NCBI GenBank assembly: GCA_903813345.2
Contig: CAIIXF020000012.1
Coordinates: 11,764,932 to 11,824,931 of the forward strand
Reading direction: 5' to 3'
Source of the DNA: Owenia fusiformis
Taxonomy: Eukaryota > Annelida > Polychaeta > Sabellida > Oweniidae
Length of the DNA stretch: 60,000 bases
The notes beneath the pieces were generated by a model, which saw only the letters and a program-made list of their open reading frames with translations, was not told where the DNA came from and did no database searches. A program made the position numbers and the translations under genes. Shown piece by piece: positions 23,511 to 35,203 of the stretch (within the stretch, counting starts at the first letter, position 1; every line of letters starts with the position of its first letter).

Positions 23511-24811
23511 AATGCGTTATCAACACGATTTACTGGAATGAAGTGCCCCTTCGTACAGTTTCTATGCCATTCAACCAATCAGTATTACGATTACAATAAC
23601 AGTGTGAAATCGACTTTATGGAAGAATCACTGTTGTAACCTCATGGCAATGTGCTTCACTTTCCTTAAGCGATGAGTCCGAGAATAAGCAGCATTGTGAA
23701 ATTATATATCGATAATCATGATCGAATAAATACTATATTGAAAGTTCTAATCTGTTGCTGAAAATATTACCCTCAAGTCAAATATTTTAGAATATATTCC
23801 AGTATTTCGAGCGTTATTGCAAGAGCTTCATACGATTGTCATACTCTTTGAAACACGGCATATCACGAACATTTGATATGGATAGATATTATGTGATATT
23901 ATGGCGTTTACGCTGCAATGTTATTTACCTCTAAGGCTATAAATATAATTGATATTTTAGAACTGATAAATAACATTTTACAGAGTTCCATTTTCCCATT
24001 TCTTTCTCCTCATGTTGTACATTTCTCTAGATATGCACGACGGGGCCGTTTCCATTTTTTCAAAATATGTTAATTTCTTGGGACTCCCTGCATACATGTA
24101 TGTTTTGTCTACTACTTTTAAGTATACCATTTAACTATACACTGTACGTCTTGATATTTGAAATTTTATTTTATGATCTTTATTTCGATGAATGGATTTC
24201 ATGCCGTCTTATTTGCATTTTGATTTAGGAGTCTACACATTTTTGAAATTGTGATACATTCTTTCGACCTTAAGTTTCGACGTGGGTGTTTAGTATATAG
24301 GTTGAATGGTTGGCGTTTGTAATATAACAAATTGTTACATTTTTGCATCGGCTTTCAACAAGAACCATCTGCATGTATGGCATATGCATATGACGGCATT
24401 GTGAAGTAATGCAAACGCCAATAAAAAAGTACTGTATTTTTAGCATTAATCGTGTTAATTTTGACACTAATCTTTGATTTATTTGATATTTGATTTGGCA
24501 AAAGAACATATGATAACAAAGTATAGTACTTCAAAGGAGAAACATCAAATTATTGGGAATTATCTGCCTATTCAAGCTGTCTCACCCCCCTGAATAAAAT
24601 ATGTTATTTTTTAATTATTTAAAATTGAATTGCAATGTGTTTTATGTTATGTTAAGTTTCCGGTTGTTTCGAAAATATTGAAAAGAATAATTAGAAATAG
24701 TCAGTTGTGAAATCATAACGTTCGTTCAACTGTCAGAAAAAATTGCAAATACAAATATCGGATGTACTAGGATCACAGCTGATTGCGGAAAGAAGCGAGA
24801 CGGAAGCAGAA
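23511..24811. other. Non-coding stretch upstream of the secreted-protein gene
   Basis: AT-rich sequence without recognisable exon, repeat array or strong inverted repeat. The promoter of the gene starting at 24812 should lie near its end, but no core element could be named. Confidence 0.45.
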
Positions 24812-27129
24812 ATGCCGAGGTGAGAGTAAAACAGTTTCTTTCCATATTATTATTTTCATCTTCTAATTTTTTATGTTATTGTGAACAAAGGCCCAGTAAG
24901 AGCTTTTCAAAAAGTATAGCAATCACATATAAATATAGACTTAAGATTGAAAAAATCATCCAAAATGCTGTCTTTTGCCGAACGTGACCATATTCCATAG
25001 TACAAACGACATCAGTATTTAAAAGCAATTGGAAGCTGTAAAATAGTAACAGCATTTTTTTCAAAAATCACGCCGATATCACCCTTACAATCCTGATTAT
25101 ATTTTCTGAAAATATTACTGAGATTCAGACCAAATATGGACGTTTTTTAAAGATGTAAAATGCGAAAATCATGATGTAGGGTATTTATTTTGCAAAAATA
25201 CAAAAAACTAGGTCATTCTAAACATTTTTTTGCATTTGAGTAATGGAAAACAAATCGGTGATGAAAAACCTTCAAAAGGTCCGATTGCAAACACAATATA
25301 TGAATAAATACTCTATTTAATTTTCTAATTTTATGCTTGTATTTTGAACTTTTTCAGTATTATTAAAAAGTGACGAGATTGTAAATTTTTGGGTTTCTCG
25401 ATCAAAAAGGATCTTGAAATCGAAAGCACCCACCCACTCGGTCTTTGCCATCTCTTTAGCTCAAGCTAATTGAATAAATTGCCGACATGACGACTCCACC
25501 CTCTTCCTGCCTACATACAATACCTCGAAAATCATTTATGCTTCAGCTTTAAGCGTTCCATCTTTATTTTGGTACTGCTGTTTGTGTCAGTCACGGCCAA
25601 GAGAAAAACCGAAAGAAGATGTAGGTCCGGGGGCCCCTCTACTGGTGATTTCAAGCACTATTCTCGGACCTTGCATCTCATGGGACAAGGTTATAAAGAG
25701 GTTGTTGTTCCTAAAACACCGTTGATTCAATGGTGGCACAAGCTTCACAACTGGACAGGTAGAACAACAAAAGATGCAATCATTGCCAAAGGTAAGTTCT
25801 TAACAAAAATCTGTTAAACTGTTTGCAGTTAAAATAACAATTTATTAAGATTACGGCCATTTACATATATTATAAAATATCAGGTTTTATAATCGATAGG
25901 ATAGTTGACTTTAATCATGTCGTACAGGAATCCTAGTAGGGCCGAACCATTAACGTACATGATAATACAAGTCGTATAGTAATTATTAAATATACAGTGA
26001 ACGACATGTGAATATAATATATTTTCGTTTTTTAGGTCTAGAAGCGCTTCAATTTTTCAATGATCGATATGGCATTGATTTGATGGATCTTGTTACAACA
26101 GATGAACTGTACTTTGGCAACGTGTCACGCATCATCAATGTCACCCCGACCGAGTCCTATAGATTCAGAACCCTCGTACTAAAATGGCTCCCGGGAAATG
26201 ATTACAGAGTGACTGTAGAAACGATTGGAAAGAGGGTGAACTACTTTGAAAATCCCGCTATAGTCAACGATCTTATGTACGAGGTCGTTCCTCTGGAAAT
26301 GGGCGTATATGGCGGGACATATTCTGGCAAGAAAACCACGAACCATATTATAGGTTTTGGGGAGTACTGGATTGATTTTGAAAAGTATTGTGGGCTTGAA
26401 AACAAGGCGGTAAGCATGGCAATGCTCCTTCACATTTTTAGAACGCGTATACAGTAGTTAGTAAATAGCTCGGACCAGGTTATCTTGAACCGTCGTCATC
26501 TCCCGGGCTCATTATGCCTCAGTCACATTTGATCTGCGGCAACAGTACGATGGCCGTGCTTCCCAACATAGAGAGAAATATATATAGCATAAAATATAGA
26601 GATAAGCCCTGAGATGTAGATTTTCTACAGCGATTTTGTAAAGCTACGGCCACCGTATGGCCCCCGTAGATCAAATATGATTGAGGCTACGGACTCGGTG
26701 ATCTCCCCAGGATTTCTTCTCAGGTGGGTGCAAAATTCTCATTTTCATTATTCAGACCGAAATTGGTCAAAATATGCCAATTTTTCATGATTTTTCTCAT
26801 TTTCAAATGGGTGCAAATAGATTTTCAAGTGGGTGTAAGCCTGTTTTGAAAATCTCAGGTGGGTGCTGCGCCCACTTGCTTTAGTGCTATGGAGATCACT
26901 GATGACTTGATTCATTTTTAAAGGAGACACATATATTGTGTGCTTATATTTAAATTCGAACTCCTTTTAGGTCACTATATTCCATTGGTCTGATGTCCCG
27001 GCGGATCCACCATTGTATGTATGTAGCGTGAACAGTTCCACCTGGGGGCTTGGTCAGGGTCAGGGAGCAATTTGGATGGACGGTGATAGATCTGTTCTCC
27101 AGGAGTTAATAACATTTCCACCTCCATAA
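24812..27129 (+). CDS. Secreted protein of unknown function, four exons
   Basis: Predicted exons are 24812-24819, 25547-25791, 26036-26409 and 26971-27129; phases 2, 1 and 0 fit at every join and all introns are GT-AG. The product is 261 residues. It starts with a basic, hydrophobic signal peptide (about 4-20, with VTA before a likely cleavage site) and a basic stretch KRKTERR. The rest is soluble, with QWWHKLHNWTGRTTKD (63-78), a patch EVVPLEMGVYGGTYSG (167-182) and N-glycosylation sequons at N72, N113, N119 and N230. Cysteines are C28, C203 and C227. An AATAAA lies 17 bp after the stop. I do not recognise the family and assign no function. The tiny first exon (ATGCCGAG) is the weakest part; exons 2-4 are well supported by strong splice sites and continuous protein-like sequence. 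Confidence 0.75.
25918..25985 (-). repeat. Lone inverted unit of the 52-bp satellite in intron 2
   Basis: Read on the minus strand it matches almost exactly the variant at about 20716-20783 in the main array (CATGTACGTTAATGGTTC, then GGCCCTACTAGGATTCCTG). It sits in intron 2 of the secreted-protein gene, 4 kb from the array and in opposite orientation. Confidence 0.8.
26410..26970 (+). other. Intron 3 of the secreted-protein gene with MITE remnants
   Basis: About 26515-26694 is an inverted-repeat element (GCCTCAGTCACATTTGATCT against AGATCAAATATGATTGAGGC), related by its CAGTCACATTTG end to the elements at 52.6 and 58.9 kb. About 26698-26902 is a second one with GTGATCTCC and GGAGATCAC ends and inner repeats of AGGTGGGTGCAAA. 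Confidence 0.5.
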
Positions 27130-27145
27130 TTCAGGATTAAGATTA

Positions 27146-27151
27146 AATAAA
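27146..27151 (+). terminator. Probable polyadenylation signal of the secreted-protein gene
   Basis: AATAAA lies 17 bp downstream of the stop codon at 27127-27129. Its nearness to the stop would make the 3' UTR very short. Confidence 0.5.
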
Positions 27152-27459
27152 TACGCAGATAGGTACTGAATAATAAGTGTTCTGTTTTAATTAAAAGTCA
27201 ACCGCGACATTAAGGATGATACTGAACGAGACAGATGGCATTTTTGCCAATCTATTGAATTAGCAAGAATACCTTGCACATTTAATGCCAGCGCCAGAAG
27301 TGATGTCAAAAGTTTCCAACTTCTTTTTGAACGGTGTAGGGCGGTCGGCGTTCGGCATTTGTTTATCAAATTTATTTATTTATTGCATTACCACAAATAC
27401 AATGTACATGGGTATAGGGAAACAATCTACACTATGAAATGGTAAATATGTTCTACTCA
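27152..27459. other. Non-coding stretch after the secreted-protein gene
   Basis: No exon was recognised. A 60-codon frame on the minus strand (27187-27369) lacks any family feature. A short ATTTATTT run follows at about 27371. Confidence 0.4.
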
Positions 27460-27464
27460 TACTT

Positions 27465-27726
27465 CACTGGTGATCCGCTCGATTACGCTGGTTACCGAAA
27501 CGGTTCGTTTCTGTAACTTAAGTGAGGAATTAAATCGACGATTCTGTTGTCTTGTGAACTATGTGTTCGCAAATATACATACGTTTGTGATAAAAATGTC
27601 ATCATGGGAATTCTGCCTACAACGTGTGAGAGAAAGAAAAAAGAAAAATCGTACCTTCGATGTTCCGACATTTGGTACCAAAACGAACCGTTTCGGTAAC
27701 CAGCGTAATCGAGTGGATCACCAGTG
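27465..27726. mobile_element. 262-bp MITE with about 46-bp inverted repeats and 5-bp target duplication
   Basis: The ends start CACTGGTGATCC and continue CGATTACGCTGGTTACCG; both arms match over about 46 bp with one or two differences. The flanks are TACTT at 27460-27464 and TACTT at 27727-27731. There is no coding sequence; the open frame across it comes from the inverted repeats. Superfamily unknown; 5-bp duplications occur in some hAT and in Transib/RAG-like elements. Confidence 0.85.
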
Positions 27727-27731
27727 TACTT

Positions 27732-28200
27732 AATAATACTCTTTATACAAGAACATGATGTTGGAGATGCTTTTTAAAAGCAATCCCAAGAGAATCTGAA
27801 CCAAGCGTGATTAAATGTTCAATTACGAAACTACTCCATCGATTTGCTTTATGGCTATATTTCATAAAACCAATACAAGTTCAGTTCAAAATAAAGTATA
27901 CAGCGATAGGTCAGTGAACCCAAAAATGATAGCACAGGGAGTCTAGTACATAACCCCTAAAGCTGGAATAATACCTACGACTTGCTTATTATTGACATTT
28001 ACTTTTTGTACAATGGTTATGAGCCCCTGGCATGGCTTTATTTTCTTTGTTTTCATATTGATTTATTTTGGCCTTTGATGTGTCTTTTGGTTCTGATCTC
28101 GAAGTCATTAATATCTATGAGAGTCTTTGAGAATTAGCATATGTATCTTTTACAAATAATTATACTCTGCTCTGATGCCAAGAAGGGAATTGCCCTTTCG
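27732..28200. other. Non-coding stretch
   Basis: AT-rich sequence in which I see no exon, array or strong inverted repeat. Confidence 0.4.
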
Positions 28201-29060
28201 TTCGTTTTAAAGCTAGACTCTGCGCGTTCAGGGGAATGTTACTTTTGAAGTATGCATCTCGAATGGAACGAAATATTTGCTTGATTATCCACTGTTATGC
28301 TTCTCATATATGGTTTCTAGATCTGCAACATGGGGAAGTGGATATCAAAAATAGGAAATATTCATTCTTATCCAATGGTTACAAGGATATAGATCGAATA
28401 TCAGGTGAAGATATATTTGATATGTGGATCAAGATATCATATTTTAGCCCAAAAAATCCCCAAATCATCGAATATCACTTCTCAAACCATCGAATATCAC
28501 TTCTCAAAAAGTGATATTCGATGGTTTTAAAAGTGTTATTCGATAGTTTCAAAAGTGATATTCGATGGTTTAGATTTTTTGTGATTTCCCATGAGATAAA
28601 CGGACAATCCTATGGTTTTTCAAAAATATCAATTACATCCACTCATGGATATCAATATCTTCACTCATTCGCTGCACTTACTCATGAAGATATCAATATC
28701 CACTCATGGATATAAATTATATTTTTTTCAAAACCATAGGATATTCCTATATTATAAATTAGGGAATATTCTGTATTCAGAACGAGACTAAGTTACATTC
28801 ACATACGAAGCTCTACTATCTTTAAATGGATAGTATACACCACAGGGAAATATCATATGTTATCCCATGATTACAAGGATATAGATCTAATAACACGTGA
28901 AGATATACTTCATATGTGGATCAAGATATCATATTTTAGTTAAACATCCTCAAACAATCGAATGTAACTTCTTCAAACTGATATTCGATAGTTTCAAAGT
29001 GATATTCGATGGTTCCTAAGGTGATATTCGATGGTTTCGATTTTTTCAATTTTCTTTCAT
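28201..29060. repeat. Hairpins built on ATCGAATATCACTT motifs
   Basis: CATCGAATATCACTTCTC occurs twice at about 28466-28506 and is followed by three inverted partners (AGTGATATTCGATGG) to 28570. A second, similar cluster lies at about 28950-29040. Between them, CCTATGGTTTTTCAAAAATA at 28609 pairs with TTTTTTTCAAAACCATAGG near 28740, and CCACTCATGGATATCAATAT is repeated inside. The pattern is that of one or two foldback elements. Confidence 0.6.
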
Positions 29061-29189
29061 ATTTTCAATTGATTAAAAATTATACATATTTACATTTTTT
29101 CAAAACTTTTTTTTCAATATTAGTTTTTGCTCGATAATGAAACGGACAATCCTCTTTTTTATTCCATGGATATCAGAAATGATATTTTT

Positions 29190-29650
29190 CAAAACCATAG
29201 ATTACTCTTTTAGTATTTGATGCCATATGTTGAGAGTTCAATCAACTATAGAACGAGAAACATGATAGTGAGATGATAATTAAAAATGTGTTTTTGTAGA
29301 GCAGGAGAAATTGATATCCTTGATTTCCTCTAGCATTTAAACAGCCTGGGCTCTTTCTCTAAATATATATTAAAAAAGTAAAACGAAGCAGAGTCGCATA
29401 CATCTACAATAAGTAACAAAACCATAGATTATTCCTTTAGTATTTGATGTCATACGATGAGATTTGAATCAACTATAAAACGAGAAACATGATAGTGAGA
29501 TGATAATTAAAATTGTGTTTTTGTAGAGCAGGAGAAAAGTCCTTGGAGAAATCCTTGATTTCCTCTAGCATTTAAACAGCCTGAACTCCTTCTCTAAAAA
29601 TATATCAAAAAAGTAAAACAAAGCAGAGGCGCATACATCTAAAATAATGT
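29190..29650. repeat. 226-bp tandem duplication
   Basis: AAACCATAGATTA starts the units at 29192 and 29418. They share GAACGAGAAACATGATAGTG-like sequence and TTGATTTCCTCTAGCATTTA. The two copies differ at scattered positions and by a small indel near the TCCTTG segment. Confidence 0.75.
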
Positions 29651-30234
29651 ATTGTTTTCGTCGATATCTAGACGATCGATTTCGGTTATTAATAAATCTG
29701 AGATATGATCGTGTAATCATGGTAAAAGTTATAATGGGAAAATGAATTTAAAATTAAACGGTATTTTTTGCAATGTAAGACGTGTGCCGTTTTCAATAAC
29801 TTTGATCACAACTGGCTTCAGGTATGCTTCCAGCAGAAAAAATATTTCTAAGCAATGCATGGGTTGAGTGGTTAATTTTGTCCGAGAATAGGAATATTAA
29901 AAAACGTACTCATCGATTGGATCTAAAGGTTTACATGTTTTTAAAAATTGTGAAGCTAAACTCACAAGGGAAAATTAATAAAATAACAGATGTATTTACA
30001 ATATAAAGGGAAATTACCGAATACATTTTTACCAATTCTACGGAAAACGTAATAATATGTTTATCTTACAGCATCTTATTCCACATATAATAGAAAATGG
30101 TTTAATTCAAAATGTTTTCTTGCATCTATCCACATACAATGTGATATAAACTGTTTCTGATATTACAGTATGAATTAATACTGCAGTATGTTAATATTGA
30201 ATGTAGACACGATATCAGATTACTAGTATACTTA
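29651..30234. other. Non-coding stretch 3' of the EGF-domain gene
   Basis: AT-rich, with a 60-codon open frame at 29824-30006 that has no support. No repeat structure was seen. Confidence 0.4.
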
Positions 30235-30240
30235 TTTATT
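30235..30240 (-). terminator. Probable polyadenylation signal of the EGF-domain gene
   Basis: AATAAA on the minus strand, 44 bp downstream of the stop codon that ends at 30284. Confidence 0.5.
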
Positions 30241-30283
30241 CTTATGACATTCGTATATCCGTTCATCAAAACCACTGGCAACA

Positions 30284-31861
30284 TTAGAAATCAGACTCTC
30301 CATACAGTGGTTTAATTGAACTCATTAAGTTCTTGATCTGTTTGAAAGGATTTCTTCTTATTATCTCCCGTATAGTTGGTTTCTGATGCTTGAATGTTAT
30401 CCCACCTTCAATTTTAATATGACACTCGCGCGGCCGCATATCAACGGTAAAGTCATGTTCACTAACATGTTCACCGTTACTTGAACTTTCGTTTCTGTTA
30501 GGATGGATTATGACTTGATCAAACAGTTCATCTTCAATTGGTGAATTGTCGTCAAGTATAAAATTCATTTCATTACGATATGAACATGATGTTGTGATCT
30601 GCTTTTCATCTTCATCATTTATTCTATATTGCGCAGCTCTCATATTTCCAATCTCCTCAGTTGTCGATTCAATATTGTCGTCTGTATGAGTAACCGTAGG
30701 CTTTACCCTCCTTGACCTACAACAGAGCATTTTCAATTCTTTATAAAATACGGTCACAACGATGATAAGCAGTTGGTCACAGCTCAAACCATCTCCCGTA
30801 TGCGAGTTCGATTTTTCCAGATGTTTTTTATATTTGCTCAAAACAAAACTCAGCTTTGGGCCACGCTTTTTGGATTTCCATTTTACGCGTGGCTCAGGCG
30901 TACACCAACAAGACTGACATATTTCCTTGAGAGTTAAATTTTTACAATTCACAATACTATCTTTACATTTAAGTTGTTTGATGTGACGTCTTGTAGTGAT
31001 GATATCACTAAGAACTATCAATCCAATTAATGTTATAAGTACAATCAAAGCAAGAGTACCAAATGCCTTAGCAGATGTCCTATTATCAGATTCAGTATAA
31101 TCTGATTCCTGAGAGTAGGGTGTAGTGTAGGCAGAATAGATTTTGGTGGTTGTTGAAGAGTCTGAAGGTGTTATACGCGCACTACTTGTTGAAGAGGCAG
31201 TAGATGACGACACGGTGCTTTCTGATGCAATGCCTGTCATACTCGATGAAGAAGTATACGACTGGACGGTACTTTCTGATGGTTTGGTTTCAGGTTCTGT
31301 TGCTGTAAAATTAACATCAAAAAAGCATATAGTTACCAAACATAATCATAGCCAAGCATGTTGCATTGACTTGAACAAATAGACGTTTTATCAACTAAAA
31401 GCGGTTAAAATTGAAGTCGATAAGGTAGTATTAAATTTCTTAAGCCCAACTTTGCCTCGCATATTTATTGTTAACTCATCAATTGTTTGATCCTGGCTAC
31501 TCCAATGTGACAAAAAATACATCTGAACAGAAACCCTTTTAAATATTTAGTTTCAAAATTTAAATACATTTCAGTACCTTTGCTACGCCACTGTGACCAA
31601 AAATTCACCTGAACAGAAAACCTTTTTAATATTTAATTTCAAAGTTTAAATATTATACATTTAAATACCTTCGCTTTGACAGTTAACACCTGTCCATCCT
31701 GGCTTGCATGTGCAACTCCATTTCTCGACGTCACTTGTACATTCCCCGCCGTTATGACAAGGTTCACTGATGCAATGCCAACCTACGACTTTATTCACAA
31801 GATAAATATATAAAATTGTTTTCAAAACAAGGTTCCATATCGGAATTCGAGCTGTGTTCAT
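30284..31861 (-). CDS. Type I membrane protein with one EGF domain and a Ser/Thr-rich stalk (two exons)
   Basis: Exons are 31669-31861 and 30284-31302, joined by a phase-1 intron (GCGAAG|gtattt ... ttttacag|CAACAG); the product is 403 residues. Seen in order: signal peptide (about 1-27), an EGF-like domain with six cysteines C30, C35, C41, C50, C52 and C61 (CHNGG and CKPGWTGVNC match the family), a Ser/Thr-rich, mucin-like stalk (about 66-140), one transmembrane helix (about 145-163) and a cytosolic tail of about 240 residues. The tail has basic clusters, acidic patches and several cysteines near the membrane. The EGF domain lacks the calcium-binding consensus before C30. The layout suggests a cell-surface adhesion or signalling protein, but no orthologue is recognised. 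The domain boundary coincides with the exon boundary, as is usual for phase-1 EGF exons. Confidence 0.82.
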
Positions 31862-32447
31862 ATTTTTATTCTCCGATTCAATGACAGACTAGCATTGAAA
31901 TCCTAGTTTTCTGATATTTTCGATATATAGTCAAAACTTTAACGATTTTGATTATGCAACTTGTTACCATGGCAAAAAACGACTCCCTTCTATGAATTTC
32001 ACTAGTCTGACTGCTATTCATGATCAGATATACTTCTATGATTTCAAAACGAAATTAAACCCTAAAGAAGATGATAACTGATTCAGCAATAGTTAAATTA
32101 TAATACTGTCAACATGAAGTTAAACATGATCTATTTTATTGTTTCTATATTTTTAGTTTTAAGCGCAGCATAATACATTTCTTGTAAAAGCAAAGTGATT
32201 TTGATACCCTGTCGCATAAACGTTCCTGGCAATTTGTTCGAATTCCTTGACTCTACTTCCACTGAATGATCGTGACATCGATCAAAGAGGTCGTTGAGTT
32301 TCACCTGTTCCTTTGGCGATTGCATCTTATGAATCGATTTTGCGCTAAATCACGTACAATTTTAGAAGAAAATAAATACAATCTGCTCAATTCTCCGATT
32401 TAAGTATACCGTTTGGGAAATGGTTGGATTCTCTGTTATATTGGTGT
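31862..32447. other. Non-coding stretch between genes and MITE
   Basis: No exon was recognised; a 64-codon frame on the minus strand (32131-32325) is unsupported. The promoter of the EGF-domain gene should lie at its left end. Confidence 0.4.
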
Positions 32448-32975
32448 CTTAGCTTGTATCCGCGAAAGTAACTTTTGGCTGTCGGCTGCCGGATTAACCT
32501 ACTATTTTATTATCAACACATTTAGATATGAATAGCCCGAGGGGGATACTCCCATATATTGGCTATATGGGGACGTGCCGCTAAAGTGGGTCACTTTCTC
32601 GCCGAAAAATCTCTAGATGTGGGTCCCATTTTGAAGAAAAAACTAGATATGGGTCCCATTTGATGAAAAAATCCCTAGAACTCGGTCTACTTTTTAAAAA
32701 TCCTAAAACTGGGTACTGTTTTTGAAAAAAATCGGCAAAAGTGGGTCTTGTTTTTTTAAAATTACATTGAAGTGGGTCTATTTTTGAAAGAAAAACCCTA
32801 GAAGTGGGTCCATTTTTAAAGAAAAAATCCCTAGATGTGGGTAAATATTTGAGTCTCAGCGGCACCCCCCCTGTACAAAACTTTGACCAGTACACCCCCG
32901 GGATGAATAGTACCTGGCACTATTCTGTTTATATTTAAATGAGCTGGTCATAAAATGGTAGATTAATCCGGTATA
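32448..32975. mobile_element. MITE family B copy interrupted by a hAT-like element
   Basis: The left end CTTAGCTTGTATCCGCGAAA, GGCTGTCGGCTGCCGGATTA and the right arm ATGGTAGATTAATCCGG match the copies at 4413 and 35594. The far right end is lost or diverged. An element of 367 bp is inserted at 32536. Confidence 0.7.
32536..32902. mobile_element. hAT-like element with 8-bp target duplication and internal minisatellite
   Basis: The flanks are ATGAATAG at 32528-32535 and ATGAATAG at 32903-32910. The ends are CCCGAGGGGGATACT and, inverted, CCCGGGGGTGTACTGG. Inside is a degenerate array of about 35-bp units (GTGGGTCCCATTTT, GAAAAAATCCCTAGA). An 8-bp duplication is the hallmark of hAT elements; assignment rests on that alone. 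Confidence 0.8.
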
Positions 32976-32999
32976 TACTAACAGAGGAAAATATAAGCT

Positions 33000-35107
33000 T
33001 AATCGAATCTTAATACGCAACCAAGTAGCTATATTTTTGCGAACTCGTTCAGAAGCAGTCTTTAATACGTCCTTAAACAGTTTTAACCCGTTTGCAATTA
33101 GTTCTACCTCGTTCTCAATAGTCCTCAGACAACTCGTTGTACATGTAAAACGTCCCTAGTCCGATTACGACGGTTCCGTTCGTAGTACTTCCAGCTCGTC
33201 GTTAGTACTTTGTCACTCGTTCTAATTGTAGAACGTGACGACCACGAGATATATTATATTATGTTACATGTAGTTGTTTATCATTTTGTGCATGTTTGTA
33301 TCCATATAAAAAATAATGATTGTAATAATTAATTCGGAGTTCTTTTGACATGAAATATAATTTACAAACAGCTTTGCTTATAAAAGGAAAAAACCCTCAA
33401 ATGTTTGAGAGATGATGTTTTTACAACTGGATATTTCTCTCGATTTTGGAAAGCTACGGCAGCCGTACAGTTGTAGTAGATCAAATATGTCCAAGGCATT
33501 AGTTATTAGAAAGTCTTATTATCCACGTGAATTTGACTAGTTTATTAAGATTACTTTTAGATTTTCATTTCACAGAATTTCCGGGATCACATATTTTGAA
33601 TCACAATTTTTTAAAGAAATACATGATAATCCAGATATCACAACCGATTAACTATGTTTTAGTAACTCACCCGCGGTTTGGCAGCTTTAATCAACGATTT
33701 GCTCAACCACTCCTGATTATTCAGATCAATTTAATTTGCCATTTGATTTGCAACAAGACATCCATAATAAGGCTTATGTTAAATCGAATTTCAAATGTTG
33801 CTGTTTATGCTTTTCAATGTGGAATTTCTAGATATCGATTCTGCATTGGTAATTTCATACCCAATACCCGAATACAATAGGATCATTCTTTGCAATGAAT
33901 TCAAAATTAACGGAAACTGTCTTTAGACGGCGCTTTTGTATTTTATGAGATACCAATCAAAGAAACGATATGCAATATCTGCAATATACTCTAAAATATC
34001 TCTAATGTGCGCATAATAACAGTTATTTCATTCCTATCTGCAATTACCATTTTCTTTGAGAAAAGTAAAATCTATACATCGGAGAGATCCCAAAACTAAC
34101 GTAAATTCCTTCATCCGATGCGACATATTTGCGACATACTCGCCCAATGGAGGTCAGTCCAAAACACCTCAGAATAAACGTACAATAGAACCTGTATATC
34201 TGAACACATGGCTTATCCGAACACCTCCCAATCTGAACAAATTTTTCGGTGCCATTTTTCCTCCCATTAACTCCCATGTTAAAAAGACCTTGAAATGTGA
34301 ACGCCTCCCAATTTGAGCAGTAAACAGTCATATTTGAAAAATTAATTAATCTTAAGTCTAATCTGAACACTTTTCATAAATTTTCACTTGTTTAATACAA
34401 AATTGCTATGATACCCGATAATTCAGTCTTCAGTGCTTCATTTGCTTTCATTTTATATTTCCGAGAGGACTACGCTCTGCTAGGAGAGTTACTACATATA
34501 ATGGGTAATTCGTAAACGGGAAATGTCTTTATTTTCCCCAAAATATAACCGTGTACTTTGTTTTTTTCCTTATGAGAGTGATAACACTCCGATCTTGTAT
34601 TGATATTATTATTCAGAAATAAGGCTAGATATCATCTATCCATTGTGTCATTTATTGGTGTAGAGGATTGAGGCTAATTTGCTGTGCACCTACGGGTGAC
34701 AATTTAAATATATCACCCGTGTACATATTTTCACAAAATCTGAAGAAAATCGGTCCACTTGTACACTATTTGAGTCACGCTCCTGGAACTCCGGGAAGAT
34801 GGACAAATGGACGGATGGCTTTACTGTATCCCAATCGAATTTCGCTCCTACGTAAAATTATTCGTAAATTACCAAAATTAGAAAGAGGAGGTTCAGGTCG
34901 ACATATTCACACTAGTTTTATTTAGTTTGAAAAATGTTTTGAATGCAAAATGGCGATTCATAACAATTCATGGCTTCTGATGTCGGCCGACCATTTTGCC
35001 GTTATATGAGCAATTCAAAATATAAAATTTCCATAATAGTTTCTTAAGTATCACCACAATATTAATATCATTATATCAATATATCAATTAACTGTTAACG
35101 TCTTCAG
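33000..35107. other. Repeat-rich non-coding stretch 3' of the opsin gene
   Basis: About 33010-33245 is a decayed family A-like segment (GAACTCGTTCAGAAGCAGTC). About 33430-33495 resembles the CAGTCACATTTG/CTACGGC MITEs. About 34180-34320 carries AGAACCTGTATATCTGAACA and repeats of it, like the end of a pogo/Tigger-type element. About 34670-34860 is a segment with GATGGACAAATGGACGGATG of unknown origin. The open frames here (33527-33880, 34056-34370, 34668-34925) have no recognisable protein features. Confidence 0.45.
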
Positions 35108-35113
35108 TTTATT
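35108..35113 (-). terminator. Candidate polyadenylation signal of the opsin gene
   Basis: AATAAA on the minus strand about 90 bp beyond the stop codon (35204-35206). Another AATAAA at 35192-35197 is only 7 bp from the stop and less likely to be used. Confidence 0.4.
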
Positions 35114-35203
35114 GAGCTTATTTATCCGCACCATATGTTAATATTGAGTTTATATCTCGTAATTGTTTTATAAAGTTACAGAGAAAACAACTTTATTGTT
35201 AAG

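Noticed and set aside
27470-27733. 87-codon plus-strand frame
   Set aside because: It coincides with the MITE at 27465-27726, and both ends are its inverted repeats.
33527-34925. Frames of 85-117 codons at 33527, 34056 and 34668
   Set aside because: No family features, low-complexity or repeat-derived sequence, no splice or start context that supports them.
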